Shown here: in pieces, positions 9,640-19,090 of the stretch
Position numbering within the stretch: the first letter of the stretch is position 1
Layout: every line of letters starts with the position of its first letter
DNA from: Aureliella helgolandensis
Lineage (GTDB): Bacteria; Planctomycetota; Planctomycetia; Pirellulales; Pirellulaceae
NCBI RefSeq assembly: GCF_007752135.1
Contig: NZ_CP036298.1
Span: forward strand, 1,984,001 to 2,048,000
DNA: 64,000 bases
Reading direction: 5' to 3'
Position numbers and translations under genes: made by a program
Notes under the pieces: generated by a model
What the model saw: the letters and a program-made list of their open reading frames with translations, nothing else
The model's database searches: none
What the model was told of the DNA's origin: nothing

Positions 9640-10445
9640 GTTTGGTTCCTTACTAATCCTGACAACTGTTAAACCGTTTGAATCGAACAGCAGCCACTCG
9701 CAAAACCCTGATCAGAGTGGATATCGTTGGGTGCGGCAGGTTGCATCTCGATGAATTTTGGGGCAACTGGCATCGTACCAGCACCGACGCTCGCGTGCCA
9801 CGCTATGGGCATGGTGTGCAACTCATCGGATTGGAAAACTCTGGGCCCTAGGAGATATTCGCTGCGGTATTCTCCTCCAATACGGCTGACGAAATAGGCT
9901 TTTTAGGATATTCAGTGGCTGCGTTGGACGCGTGTTGAAATTCCGTTACCCTATAGATGCTGAACGCACGAACGCAAACCGGTAACACGTTGCTCGGACT
10001 CGAGAGCAGTTGGCGAGTGCAGTTGCACTACTTGTCGAGGAACAAAAAGTTGTCGAGGAACAAAAAGGCTTGTCAAGATTTTCTTGCACTTCGCAGGCGT
10101 TCATCTGAAATTCCCGGATTGAGGGATTAGTTGCCGGCGGAATGATCTTGCTCCGGTACGAAGCTTGCTTCACTTAATAGCTATGCAGTTGGAGACCCAA
10201 CTCAGCGCTCGCATTTCATGGACAAAGTGCGAACGTGGCGGAATCAAAATCACCACCTTATCTTGAGTTCAAACGATGAGTGAGTCCGAGCTGATCCCTA
10301 AGCTGTTCAGGAGGTGTGCCTTGCTTCGGAAGTAGGCGACAGCTTCGAGGATCAAACGTATGCCTCGTGTGTTGGCAACGTGGATAAGACCTGTCCGTAG
10401 CACGAGCCGCTGCAATCGCCCTCCAACCCATCAAGGAAAGAGTCT
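9640..10445. other. Intergenic region holding an 18-bp tandem repeat
   Basis: About 800 bases between two divergently transcribed genes. No open frame here looks like a gene. The one obvious structure is a perfect 18-base tandem duplication at 10032-10067. Promoters for both flanking genes must lie here but no clear -35/-10 pair stands out. Confidence 0.5.
10032..10067 (+). repeat. Perfect 18-bp tandem duplication
   Basis: The unit TTGTCGAGGAACAAAAAG occurs twice back to back with no mismatch, and the next bases (GCTTGTCAAG) look like a decayed third start. It lies in non-coding DNA. A slippage duplication is the simplest explanation. Confidence 0.85.
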
Positions 10446-11474
10446 ATGAAAGCCGTGGCACTTACGCACTACCTACCAATCGACGATCCGAACTCGTTAA
10501 TCGACATCGAGCTGAAAAAGCCACATCCAATCGGACGCGATTTGTTGGTCGCGGTCAAAGCGATTGCGGTCAATCCGGTGGACTACAAAGTTAGGGAACC
10601 GAATGACGGGAATAGGAATACTGTCGAAACGCCCCCTAAAGTACTGGGCTGGGACGCGGCGGGAGTTGTCGAAGCAGTGGGCCCAGAGGTTACGTTGTTC
10701 AAGCCAGGGGACGAAGTGTTTTACGCCGGCGATATCACCCGGCAAGGTGCAAATTGTGAATTCCATTTGATTGACGAGCGAATCGTTGGAAGCAAGCCCG
10801 CATCGCAGGGCTTTGCGCAGGCTGCTGCCTTTCCATTGACTTCAATCACGGCCTACGAAGCATTCTTCGAACGGCTTGGCATCGATATTGATGGTGGGAA
10901 CGCAGGCGAAACCATTCTCATTGTTGGCGGGGCTGGAGGTGTTGGCTCCATTGCAATCCAACTCGCCAAGATCGCTGGGTTGACCGTGATCACCACCGCC
11001 TCGCGACCGGAAACTTCTGAGTGGGTAAAGAGGCTCGGTGCCGACCATGTCATCAATCACCGTCAGCCGTTGCGACCGCAGATTGAAAAGATCGGGTTGA
11101 AGTACGTCGACTACATTGCCCTATTCAACGATACCGATGGCCATTGGCCGGCGGCAGTGGATTTAATTCGCCCCCAAGGTCATATCGTCACTATCGTCGA
11201 GAATAACGAGCCGCTTGAGCAGAGCGGAATGAAGTTGAAGGCAGCGACATTTTCGTGGGAGTTTATGTTCACACGTTCGATGTATCAGACCCCTGATATG
11301 ATTGAGCAACATCGCTTGCTGAACCGTATTGCCGCATGGATCGACGCTGGCCGTATTCAAGTTACAGCGAGTGATGTGATGTCGCCGATCAACGCCGCGA
11401 ATCTGCGTGCGGCGCATGCTACCCTGGAAGCCGGTCGATCCATCGGCAAGATTGTAATCGAAGGCTGGCAATAG
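10446..11474 (+). CDS. Zinc-type alcohol dehydrogenase-like NADPH:quinone reductase (MDR superfamily)
   Basis: The 342-residue protein is a medium-chain dehydrogenase/reductase. It has the N-terminal GroES-like fold (KAIAVNPVDYKVRE, VLGWDAAGVVEAVG) and a Rossmann fold with the glycine motif ILIVGGAGGVGSIAIQLAK at about 157-175. The zinc-ligand cysteines of true alcohol dehydrogenases are not evident, so it resembles zinc-free quinone reductases of the adh_fam_1/ZADH group. A good ribosome site (AAGGAAAG) precedes the ATG. The NmrA-like gene follows after 75 bases on the same strand, so the two probably form an operon for quinone or aldehyde detoxification. Confidence 0.88.
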   Translation: MKAVALTHYLPIDDPNSLIDIELKKPHPIGRDLLVAVKAIAVNPVDYKVREPNDGNRNTVETPPKVLGWDAAGVVEAVGPEVTLFKPGDEVFYAGDITRQGANCEFHLIDERIVGSKPASQGFAQAAAFPLTSITAYEAFFERLGIDIDGGNAGETILIVGGAGGVGSIAIQLAKIAGLTVITTASRPETSEWVKRLGADHVINHRQPLRPQIEKIGLKYVDYIALFNDTDGHWPAAVDLIRPQGHIVTIVENNEPLEQSGMKLKAATFSWEFMFTRSMYQTPDMIEQHRLLNRIAAWIDAGRIQVTASDVMSPINAANLRAAHATLEAGRSIGKIVIEGWQ

Positions 11475-11549
11475 AAGTTCCAATAGCCGCCGTGAACGAA
11501 ATTCGGACGATTGGGACGTCCCCACACCTTAGAAAGCAAGAGAGCTTCC

Positions 11550-12413
11550 ATGACGAAAATTGCAGTAACCGCCGCGAGTGGGCAGCTTGGTTCACAAGTC
11601 ATTCAGGCCACCCGAGAGATCGTGGGAAAGGAGAACGTTATCGGGCTTGCGCGGACGCCGAGTAAGGCGGCCGCGCTGGGCGTCGAAGTGCGCCCCGGCA
11701 ACTACGAGGCTTGCAACGAATTGGAAAATTCGCTTGCAAATGTCGATACGGTGCTCCTTGTCTCGGGCATGGATGCGCCTGACAAACGCATTGGTCAACA
11801 CCGCAACGTCATCGAAGCTGCTAAGCAAGCTGGAGTTCGTAGGATTGTTTACACGAGCATCCAGGGGGCTGAAGAGAACACCGCGTTCTCGCCAATCGTA
11901 CGAAGCAATCGTCAAACGGAGGAGGATATTCGTAATAGTGGTCTCCAGTGGACGATTGGTCGCAACGGCATCTATATCGAACCTGATGTCGAGTACATCG
12001 ATACCTATCGACAGCGTGGCGAAATCGCAAATTGTGCGGGCGACGAAAAATGCGGCTATACCACTCGTCACGAGTTGGCCTATGCCTATTCGTGTTTGCT
12101 CACCGATCCAAAACACGATGGCAATACGTACAATCTGCACGGAGAAGCGATCGGGCAACAGCAGTTGGCCGAGTACCTAAACTACGCCTTTGATCTGAAT
12201 TTGAAGTACCGATCGATGTCGGTCGCGGAGTATCGCGAAGAACGAGTCGCCGAGCTTGGCGAGTTTTTGGGAGGTGTGATTGCGGGGATTTACGAAGGAA
12301 TCCGCCAGGGCGCATTGAATAACGAAAGCCACTTTGCTGCCGCGGCGGGACGTGCCCATCAGGGATGGCGCAACTATTTTGATGGGATTCGAGCTGAGGC
12401 AAGATTGAGTTAG
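11550..12413 (+). CDS. NmrA-like NAD(P)H oxidoreductase (QorB/YtfG-like)
   Basis: The 287-residue protein has an atypical short-chain-dehydrogenase Rossmann fold of the NmrA type. The nucleotide motif is TAASGQLGSQVI at the N terminus, followed by VRRIVYTSIQGAE and GLQWTIGRNGIYIE. The best known relatives are E. coli YtfG (quinone oxidoreductase 2) and redox-sensing NmrA proteins. The frame opens at 11511, but ATG 11550 puts the Rossmann strand directly at the N terminus and is preferred. It follows the MDR reductase on the same strand with a short gap, which supports a shared role in quinone reduction. Confidence 0.88.
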   Translation: MTKIAVTAASGQLGSQVIQATREIVGKENVIGLARTPSKAAALGVEVRPGNYEACNELENSLANVDTVLLVSGMDAPDKRIGQHRNVIEAAKQAGVRRIVYTSIQGAEENTAFSPIVRSNRQTEEDIRNSGLQWTIGRNGIYIEPDVEYIDTYRQRGEIANCAGDEKCGYTTRHELAYAYSCLLTDPKHDGNTYNLHGEAIGQQQLAEYLNYAFDLNLKYRSMSVAEYREERVAELGEFLGGVIAGIYEGIRQGALNNESHFAAAAGRAHQGWRNYFDGIRAEARLS

Positions 12414-12884
12414 CATGGGAATGCACCTCGCGCAATTGGTCGAGTACGTGCAGCTGCCAGAAAACCTCGCAAGCAAAGATTCGCTGCAGCCCTTCTGCGG
12501 TCACCCTGAGTGGGGCGTCCTAGCGTATTTAGCGGGTGCCTAGGCTGGCTCGATGGCAACCCGTCTGGACTATTCCCGCTTTCACCGAAGACTGAGGGAT
12601 GCAGAGTAGCTGTGCATTCGGTATTCCGAGCGCGCGCTTCAACCATCGATGCTAGCCAACATGTGCTGAGGAGGCGTCTGGTTTGGGCATCGTTTGTTGA
12701 AATAGTTATCTGCAGCGTGAGCAAGGAAAGGTGATTTGTGCTACGCGGGAATTCGTGGAACTACCTCCACTGCTGCAACTGAAATTACTCATCACCCGAC
12801 AAGCCACGAGCGTGGCTCGCCGTAATCACTTCTCATGCCAGCCCTTCGATCATCTCCCGAGCACGGCGCGTCGCAGTCATCGGC
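12414..12884. other. Intergenic region with one copy of a short dispersed repeat
   Basis: About 470 bases between the convergent NmrA-like and sulfatase genes. I see no gene. A stretch at 12693-12731 resembles 57342-57380 (shared TTGTTGAAAT and GCGTGAGCAAGGAA cores), suggesting a dispersed intergenic element. Confidence 0.5.
12693..12731 (+). repeat. Dispersed short repeat, copy 1
   Basis: The segment shares TTGTTGAAAT and GCGTGAGCAAGGAA with 57342-57380 at the same spacing, with differences between the two cores. Both copies are intergenic. Only two copies are visible in the window. Confidence 0.5.
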
Positions 12885-14681
12885 TCATTCAAGCTGCGTG
12901 ACAGTTACATAGTAGGCACCCAGTTCACCTTCTTGGATCTCGAATACCGGTGCAAGGCGATACGATCCCTGCTTGAGCTCTGTGTCGAAGCTGACCTCTT
13001 CCGCGTTCGCTTCAATGGGCTTCCGTTGGAGATCCTTGCCGTCGATGCGAAGCACCGCGTGGGTTGCTTGGATGGCGTTTCCGGGGGTGGTGCGGAAGGC
13101 CTTGGTAGCTCCAGGAACATTGCTGCCTGCCGGCAGGGAGGCGTTGATTGCGGCTCCCGACTCCACGGGCCATCGGCGGAGTGAAATCTTATACTTGCCA
13201 TCTCGGATCGCCTTCACGGCCCAGTGTCCCTGGTGCGTTAGTTTCGGAGCGTCGGGCTGCTTGCGGTCGGCTGCGCGGATGGAGCCTTGATGCCAGGGAG
13301 GATAGACCTCTTGGATCCAATCGTGTGCGGTGAGGCTGACGACGGGGTGCTGGGGGTGTCCGAGATAGATTTCAGTGGTCTGTGAAAAAGTGGGTTGGAG
13401 TTCGGCCCACCATGTTTCGTAAAACTGTCGCATCTCAGCCACGACTTCAGGATGTGCTTTGGCAATGTTCTTTTTTTGCCCGGGGTCGACGGCGATTTCA
13501 TAGAGCTCTTTGCCATTGATCAGTCGATACTTTTGCGACATAACCGCCGAGCTGCGCCATTTGATCGGATCGCGTACGCGTTGAGAATCACTGATGACAA
13601 ACCGCTCAGGAAATTTCACACTTTTTGCTGGATCTAACAAGTCGGCGATGGAGACACCATCAAACTTCACTTCCTGAGGCTTCCTAACGCCGGTCATTTC
13701 CAGCAACGTCGGAACGATGTCGACAGCGTGCGTCAGCACCGCGACGTCGTGTTGCTGGGTAATGCCACCGGCGGGCCAATGGAGAAAGAATGGGACGCGG
13801 TGCCCTCCGTCGTAAGGGCTGCCCTTGCCGGCTCGCATGCCTGCATTGTAGATTTTGGCGCCACTGGCGGTGCCGTTATCGGTGGTGAAAATGAAGATCG
13901 TATCCTGCTCGATTCCTAGCTCTTCGATTAACTGACGGGTTTTCCCGACGTTGTCGTCGATATTGGTAACCATCCCGTAGAAGGCAGCGATATTGTCGGA
14001 CTGCCCTTTATACATATCCATGTATTCCGGCGGACAGTGCAGTGGCCCGTGAGGGGCATTGGTGGAAATGTAAGCCAAGAACGGCTTCTGCTGCTGCGCG
14101 CACTTGCGGATGAAACTGTTCGCCTGCTCGAAAAAGACGTCGGTGCAAAAGCCCTTCGCAGAAACGATTTGACCATTGTGATAATAGGAACCGTCAAAGT
14201 AGGCGTTGTCCCACAGGTCCGGTGTTTGCCCGATACCGCCACCACCATGCCGGTAGACCTCGGTGAAGCCACGATCCTCGGGACGATACGGATAGTTGTC
14301 ACCAAGATGCCACTTGCCAAACATGCCGGTTGCATAGCCAGCGTCTGCAAACATTTGTCCGACGGTGACTTCATTCTCTCGCAGCATCGATCGCCCCATG
14401 ATGGTGTGCCAGACCCCAGTGCGGTTGGTCCAGTGTCCCGTTAGGAGCGAACAACGTGTGGGGGAACAAGTTGGGGCAACATGGTAATCGCTCAGAGCAG
14501 AGCTTTCCGTTGCCAATTGATCGATGTTTGGCGTTTTGATGATGGGATTTCCCGTACATCCAAGGTCGCCATAACCTTGGTCGTCTGAGATGACGAACAC
14601 TACGTTCGTGGGAGCCGCTGAGACGGGGCCGGAAATGAACAGTCCGACAAGGAGCAAGTAAATGCGAAAGTTAGGTGTCAT
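12885..14681 (-). CDS. Secreted arylsulfatase (type I formylglycine sulfatase)
   Basis: The 598-residue protein has a signal peptide (IYLLLVGLFISGPVSA) and a mature start APTNVVFVISDDQGYGDLG. The sulfatase signature CSPTRCSLLTG at about 76-86 contains the Cys converted to formylglycine (C-x-P-x-R, here with Thr). GKWHLGD, a late IFTTDNG and other metal or sulfate ligands are in place. After the catalytic domain (to about residue 430) a beta-rich C-terminal extension of about 150 residues follows, as in many planctomycete arylsulfatase A-like enzymes. It stands alone on the minus strand. The likely substrate is a sulfated marine polysaccharide or small ester, but sequence does not tell which. 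No formylglycine-generating enzyme is visible in the window. Confidence 0.92.
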   Translation of the reverse strand: MTPNFRIYLLLVGLFISGPVSAAPTNVVFVISDDQGYGDLGCTGNPIIKTPNIDQLATESSALSDYHVAPTCSPTRCSLLTGHWTNRTGVWHTIMGRSMLRENEVTVGQMFADAGYATGMFGKWHLGDNYPYRPEDRGFTEVYRHGGGGIGQTPDLWDNAYFDGSYYHNGQIVSAKGFCTDVFFEQANSFIRKCAQQQKPFLAYISTNAPHGPLHCPPEYMDMYKGQSDNIAAFYGMVTNIDDNVGKTRQLIEELGIEQDTIFIFTTDNGTASGAKIYNAGMRAGKGSPYDGGHRVPFFLHWPAGGITQQHDVAVLTHAVDIVPTLLEMTGVRKPQEVKFDGVSIADLLDPAKSVKFPERFVISDSQRVRDPIKWRSSAVMSQKYRLINGKELYEIAVDPGQKKNIAKAHPEVVAEMRQFYETWWAELQPTFSQTTEIYLGHPQHPVVSLTAHDWIQEVYPPWHQGSIRAADRKQPDAPKLTHQGHWAVKAIRDGKYKISLRRWPVESGAAINASLPAGSNVPGATKAFRTTPGNAIQATHAVLRIDGKDLQRKPIEANAEEVSFDTELKQGSYRLAPVFEIQEGELGAYYVTVTQLE

Positions 14682-15280
14682 GATTTTCGTGACCGGATAG
14701 AGGAGCCGAGAAAAGGTACCAATCGGAATTGGCTATTCGCCTGCGAAAATCGAGCTGTCCTACGGCACTGAATGCCGCATCCGTCGCTACGGTATAGCCA
14801 CAGAAGTGCGACGAACCCTAATTTGCCGTGTTTTGCGAGGCAATAGCTTCAGTATCGTATGATAGCAGAGCTTAGCAAGACTTTTCGCCCAGTCTAAGAA
14901 AACCATCCGCGTTCCCAGCAGCTCCGTCCCCAGGAGGTACGCCGCAGAGAGCCAACTTTGCGTAGCCAGATGCAAGCTGCAGCTCTTGCCCTCGGTGCGG
15001 CTACTGCTCTTCTCCTCGAGCCATCTCCTCGGGCCATCTACTTGGGTGCTATGCTGCCCACCGCCATTGAGCGGCAGCCGAGAAACCGAGTGATTCTCTG
15101 GTGGTGCAGCGAACTACCGGATGGTAGACACGGTTGGAGTAGGCCTACTTTTCATCCAGATTGCTTTTGATTATTCAAGGTTGAATCTGGGCTTGGACTA
15201 GAGAGTGTGTCGAGTCTGAGAGTGATGGCTAGCGAGGCGTGTCGCAACCTCACTCAAAGTTTGGTTCACTTGCGGGCAGC
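14682..15280. other. Intergenic region, nothing recognised
   Basis: About 600 bases between two minus-strand genes. The short frames here have no recognisable domain and no ribosome site. The part next to 14681 should hold the sulfatase promoter and the part next to 15281 the end of the PQQ-propeller transcript. No clear terminator hairpin was seen. Confidence 0.5.
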
Positions 15281-16531
15281 TTATTTCCAAGCAAACGCTT
15301 TGATCGAATCCAAATTGCGGACGTATATTTGCTCACCCACAACGGCAAGGTGTGCCCATGCGTTGTCGCCTACAGTGACTCGATCAAGAAGCTTGAATTC
15401 TTCAGGCGAGGCTTGGATTAAGAGTAAATCGCCCGATTCATCCAGAGCCAAAATCGTGGAGCCGTTGCCAATCATGCTCCAGTACTTGCCAAAAGGAGTG
15501 GTCGTCCACTGTTCGGCCCCGGTGGCGGAGTTGAGACAAACGAATCGCCGATTCTTCAAGTGCAAGTAGATGTAATCCCCGATGACCAATGGGGAAGACA
15601 TATAGCCCTGGGATTTGTGACTCCACGCTTCGGTGACTTTCCAGTCGTTGTCTTGCCTGTCGATGGTAAACATTGTCGAACGACCGCCGTAGCAGCTCGT
15701 GAAGACCGAATTGCCGACAACTGTTGGCGTAAGAATATTCATGCCACGGAATGCGCTGATGTCCTGGGTCCACAAGACGGTACCATCCGAAGGGGAGACG
15801 CCTGCAAGACTGGTGCGTGTTTGCACGATCAATTGCTCGACCTCTGCGATCGTGGCGACTATCGGTGACGAGAAGGCGCTGCCGTACATTCCACCGTCGT
15901 CCTTAAGCCGCTGCCAGACGATCTTGCCAGTCAGCTTGTCCAGTTTGGCCAAACTAGCTCCGGCTTGCACGTAGATGTGGTCTCCGTGCACGAGAGGGGA
16001 TGAGGCAAATCCAAATTGGGGTAAGGGCGAACCTGTATCGGCCACGAAGTCAACTTTCCACAGAATCTCTCCCGAGCTGGCGTCGAGGCAAACCAGCACG
16101 TCTCTGATTCCAGCAACATACAAGCGATCTCCATCCAGAGATGGTGTTGCTCGAATCCAAGAGCCATTGGAAGCAGCAAAGAAGGGAACCTGCATTGAGC
16201 CCTCCCATTGCGTCTCCCAAATCTGCTTCCCAGTCTTAAGGTCCAAAGCTCTCACGACTTCAAATTGCTTGTCTTGGGTCTCCGTGACAAACACGCGATC
16301 CATCGAGATAATTGGCCCTGAGTAGCTCGGCCCGAGAGATTTTGACCACTGTTCGACGAGGTGCTGGTCCTTCAAGGAGGACGGCCAGTCGGCTGCCGAA
16401 ACGAGTCCATTTCGCTGTGGCCCTCTCCATTGCGACCAACTGGAATGCGTTGGCGTATCCCCGAATGCTTGATGTGTCGATAACAGGCTGAAGCAAGCAA
16501 CAAGTAAAGCAGTTGTAGAGCAACGAAACAT
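15281..16531 (-). CDS. Secreted PQQ-like beta-propeller protein (BamB-like)
   Basis: About 416 residues from the preferred ATG. A signal peptide (STTALLVACFSLLSTHQAFG) is followed by the WSQWRGPQRNG opening seen in many planctomycete outer-membrane-biogenesis (BamB-like) PQQ proteins. Repeated blade motifs follow (ALDLKTGKQIWE, CLDASSGEILWKVDF, LTGKIVWQ, LNSATGAEQWTT), consistent with a seven- or eight-bladed propeller. True PQQ-dehydrogenase catalytic residues are not evident, so it is probably a scaffold or binding protein. The frame runs up to 16756 but the first 75 residues are basic and unlike a secreted N terminus, so ATG 16531 is chosen. Confidence 0.88.
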   Translation of the reverse strand: MFRCSTTALLVACFSLLSTHQAFGDTPTHSSWSQWRGPQRNGLVSAADWPSSLKDQHLVEQWSKSLGPSYSGPIISMDRVFVTETQDKQFEVVRALDLKTGKQIWETQWEGSMQVPFFAASNGSWIRATPSLDGDRLYVAGIRDVLVCLDASSGEILWKVDFVADTGSPLPQFGFASSPLVHGDHIYVQAGASLAKLDKLTGKIVWQRLKDDGGMYGSAFSSPIVATIAEVEQLIVQTRTSLAGVSPSDGTVLWTQDISAFRGMNILTPTVVGNSVFTSCYGGRSTMFTIDRQDNDWKVTEAWSHKSQGYMSSPLVIGDYIYLHLKNRRFVCLNSATGAEQWTTTPFGKYWSMIGNGSTILALDESGDLLLIQASPEEFKLLDRVTVGDNAWAHLAVVGEQIYVRNLDSIKAFAWK

Positions 16532-16986
16532 CTGTGGACTCTCAGGGATAAACGGAGCGACATACCTCCCCCACAATAGAGCTGAGGCACTAGTCGCCAA
16601 GTGCCGTTTGGTGGTTTTCCGCGATCTTTCGATAAGTTTGAAAGCGGGTATCTGTAGGTCGAAGGTCTTTTGGTAGCCTGCTGATACCGTGGCACGCGCC
16701 TGCATCGTTCGTGTAAACGGGGCAGGTATGCGAAGAGGACGGCAGAGGATATGCATAAGCCGCTTAAGACGCGGTTCGGACGCCTCAGAATCAGGCGGAA
16801 TCTGTCAGCATGCTGCTTGAAAATAGGATCTGCTGGCGGATTGTTGCTGACGGCAACAGGTTGCCAAGATGACGTCTCGCCTACAGTTCTCTTTCTACGT
16901 TCCACAACCTAGGTGCTGGCACGAAAAAACCCGTCGCATGGGAAGCATGCAACGGGTTTCGGAACTCTGAACTTTCGAGCGGAATT
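16532..16986. other. Spacer between PQQ-propeller and FAS1 genes
   Basis: About 450 bases. Apart from the strong terminator at 16924-16959 belonging to the FAS1 gene, nothing is recognised. The upstream extension of the PQQ-propeller frame covers part of it but is unlikely to be translated. Confidence 0.5.
16924..16959 (-). terminator. Rho-independent terminator of the FAS1 gene
   Basis: On the minus strand a 14-position stem with a single mismatch (AAACCCGT..GCATG against its complement) closes a 5-base loop. Its 3' side runs straight into a T run of six (the A run at 16924-16929 of the plus strand). It lies about 28 bases after the stop of the two-FAS1-domain gene. Confidence 0.85.
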
Positions 16987-18165
16987 CTAGCGAGTGCTCA
17001 CAATGCTGCTGTAGGCTTGGTCAAGACCATTTCGCAATGTCCAGGCGCGGCTCGTTGAGCACGAGGTGTGCTGAGCTTGAGTCATGGCATGCTGCAATTT
17101 GGAAACTACATGAACCGGCAAGCTACGGTCGCCGAGAAGGTTGGTCGTAGTGGTCATGTAGAGCTGTGCACATGCTTCGTGGTGCCCTGCATTGTAGGTC
17201 GAAGAACCCTGTGCAATGGCGTCCACGATTACTTGACTGGCCTTCGTTGCCGACACCTTCTTGGGCTCCGGGGGAAGGATTACAGCATCGATGACGTGAA
17301 TAACACCGTTCGAGGCGTCGATGTCGGTGGCGATCAGGTTGGCATCGTTGACGCGAGCCTTGCCGTCCGTGACGGTAATGGCAACCGTTGCTCCCTGGAG
17401 GGTCTTCGCTACCTTGGCTTCCAGTGCATCTTCAGAGTAAACCCGGCCGGCGACTACATGATACTTGAGAATGCCTGCCAGCTTGTCCTTGTTTTCTGGC
17501 TTCAACAGACTCTCTACGGTCCCGGCTGGCAATTTAGCAAACGCGTCATCAGTCGGTGCAAAGACGGTTAACTCGGTTTCACCAGACAGTGCTTCTACCA
17601 GCCCGGCGGCTTCGGCAGCGGCGAGCAGCGTCTTGAATGTGCCAGCCTTATCAGCCGTCGTCACCAAATTGTCGCTACTCGGAAGAATCACGCTATCGAT
17701 CACGTGAATGATTCCATTGGAACACTCGATTTCCGTCGTGACAACTTTCGCCTTATCGACCGATACAGTGCCATCGGTTACGGCAATATCGATCCGCTGG
17801 CCGTTGAGAGTTTTCGCACCCTTGAGGCCGACGACCTGCTGGGCCGCAACCTTGCCAGCGACAACATGGTAGGTCAACACACCAGCCAGCTGGCTCTTGT
17901 TCTCTGGCTTGAGTAGAGTTTCAACCGTGCCGGCAGGCAGCTTAGCGAACGCGGCATCGGTCGGTGCAAAGACCGTGAAGGGGCCATCTCCCTTGAGGGC
18001 GTCGACTAAGTCAGCAGCTTGCAGAGCCGCAGCGAGCGTCTTAAAGGATCCTGCCGCGACGGCAGTGTCGACAATGTCTTTCTCAGCCGCTCCTGAGATG
18101 GATGAGCTAAGCAGGACTGCGCTGGTGCTCAATGCAGTCAACATGTTCTTCATTAGGCGTTTCAT
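16987..18165 (-). CDS. Secreted protein with two fasciclin (FAS1) domains and a helical C-terminal domain
   Basis: The product is about 392 residues. A signal peptide ([21 protein letters not shown]) precedes two FAS1 domains (about 30-165 and 168-300). Each carries the family motifs: [19 protein letters not shown] then [10 protein letters not shown] in the first, [19 protein letters not shown] then [10 protein letters not shown] in the second, and each ends near [30 protein letters not shown]1 domains mediate adhesion or matrix binding. The last 80 or so residues, after PEPKKVS, are a Cys-containing, probably helical region I do not recognise. ATG 18165 is preferred over 18195 because AGGAAG lies 7 bases upstream. 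Confidence 0.9.
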   Translation of the reverse strand: MKRLMKNMLTALSTSAVLLSSSISGAAEKDIVDTAVAAGSFKTLAAALQAADLVDALKGDGPFTVFAPTDAAFAKLPAGTVETLLKPENKSQLAGVLTYHVVAGKVAAQQVVGLKGAKTLNGQRIDIAVTDGTVSVDKAKVVTTEIECSNGIIHVIDSVILPSSDNLVTTADKAGTFKTLLAAAEAAGLVEALSGETELTVFAPTDDAFAKLPAGTVESLLKPENKDKLAGILKYHVVAGRVYSEDALEAKVAKTLQGATVAITVTDGKARVNDANLIATDIDASNGVIHVIDAVILPPEPKKVSATKASQVIVDAIAQGSSTYNAGHHEACAQLYMTTTTNLLGDRSLPVHVVSKLQHAMTQAQHTSCSTSRAWTLRNGLDQAYSSIVSTR

Positions 18166-19090
18166 TTTCAGCTTCCTATTGGTAAGAAATCTCACTCAAG
18201 TATGGTTCCGAATCGATCGAGACGTTGGTGGCCACTGCAATCTCTACGCGTACTCTAGAAAGGGGAATCCGGTCGACAAGTGTGAATCGTAAAAGTTCGT
18301 TCGTTCTTTTTCTAAGAAGGTGACGGGCTAGTGAATTGCGGTCGCTCCACAGTGGAGAAATTCAACGCTCGCGATCTTAGAACAATCGGTTGAATGGGTT
18401 ACTAAGGACGCGCCGAACAAAGCCAGCTGCTCACGGGAGCGAAAAAGAAATCCGGAAGCGGCAAGACTCAACGATTCGATCAGTGAGGCGTACGGTGTTC
18501 CACGGGTGAAGCGTGGTGTGTAAAGAATCGATCCACAGCAGCGAATGTAAAACGCTGATAAGATTGGCGAGCTGCCGGGGCCAGTGGGCAACCAGAAATG
18601 CGCCGTTGGGACGAAAGAGAAGTCGCACAGACCAGTGGGGGAATGGGGGGGCAATCAAAGAAACGCTGCCGGACCGCGGTTGAATTTTAGGCCTGGAAAA
18701 AGCCGCTCAACTTCGACTGCCTTCCCGAGAGATTTATCCGGCGATCGGCTCAACTTCCGGGGGGATGACGGAGGTCGTGAGGTGCAACTGGGGCCTGTTG
18801 CGGGATGGGACGCATGGCATTCGCCCAGGCTATCGGCAGGCTACAGAGGCTGCCGCGTCGGTGCGCTGGAAGTGAATCCAGGAGCCTCATATGGTGAAGG
18901 ACAAGAGTCGTTACTCGGCCCGCGTTTCGCTGGACTTGTTGGTTTGCTCGGTCTGGAAAGCTGCGGCTGGTCTCCTATGCCGCTGAAATGAAACATCGGT
19001 GAATCTTGGGGCACTCGGATGATCTGTCAATCCTGTTACTCGAGATGTGGAGCGTGTTGGGAAAGCCTGGGGAGGTCACCGTTGAGTCGA
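18166..19090. other. Long intergenic region without a convincing gene
   Basis: About 925 bases between two minus-strand genes. Short frames exist on both strands (for example 18328-18654 minus and 18584-18991 plus), but they overlap each other, have no domain and no clear ribosome site. The segment next to 18165 must carry the FAS1-gene promoter. A degraded gene cannot be excluded. Confidence 0.45.

Noticed and set aside
18328-18991. Overlapping short frames on both strands
   Set aside because: They overlap each other and lack ribosome sites or similarity to any family I know.
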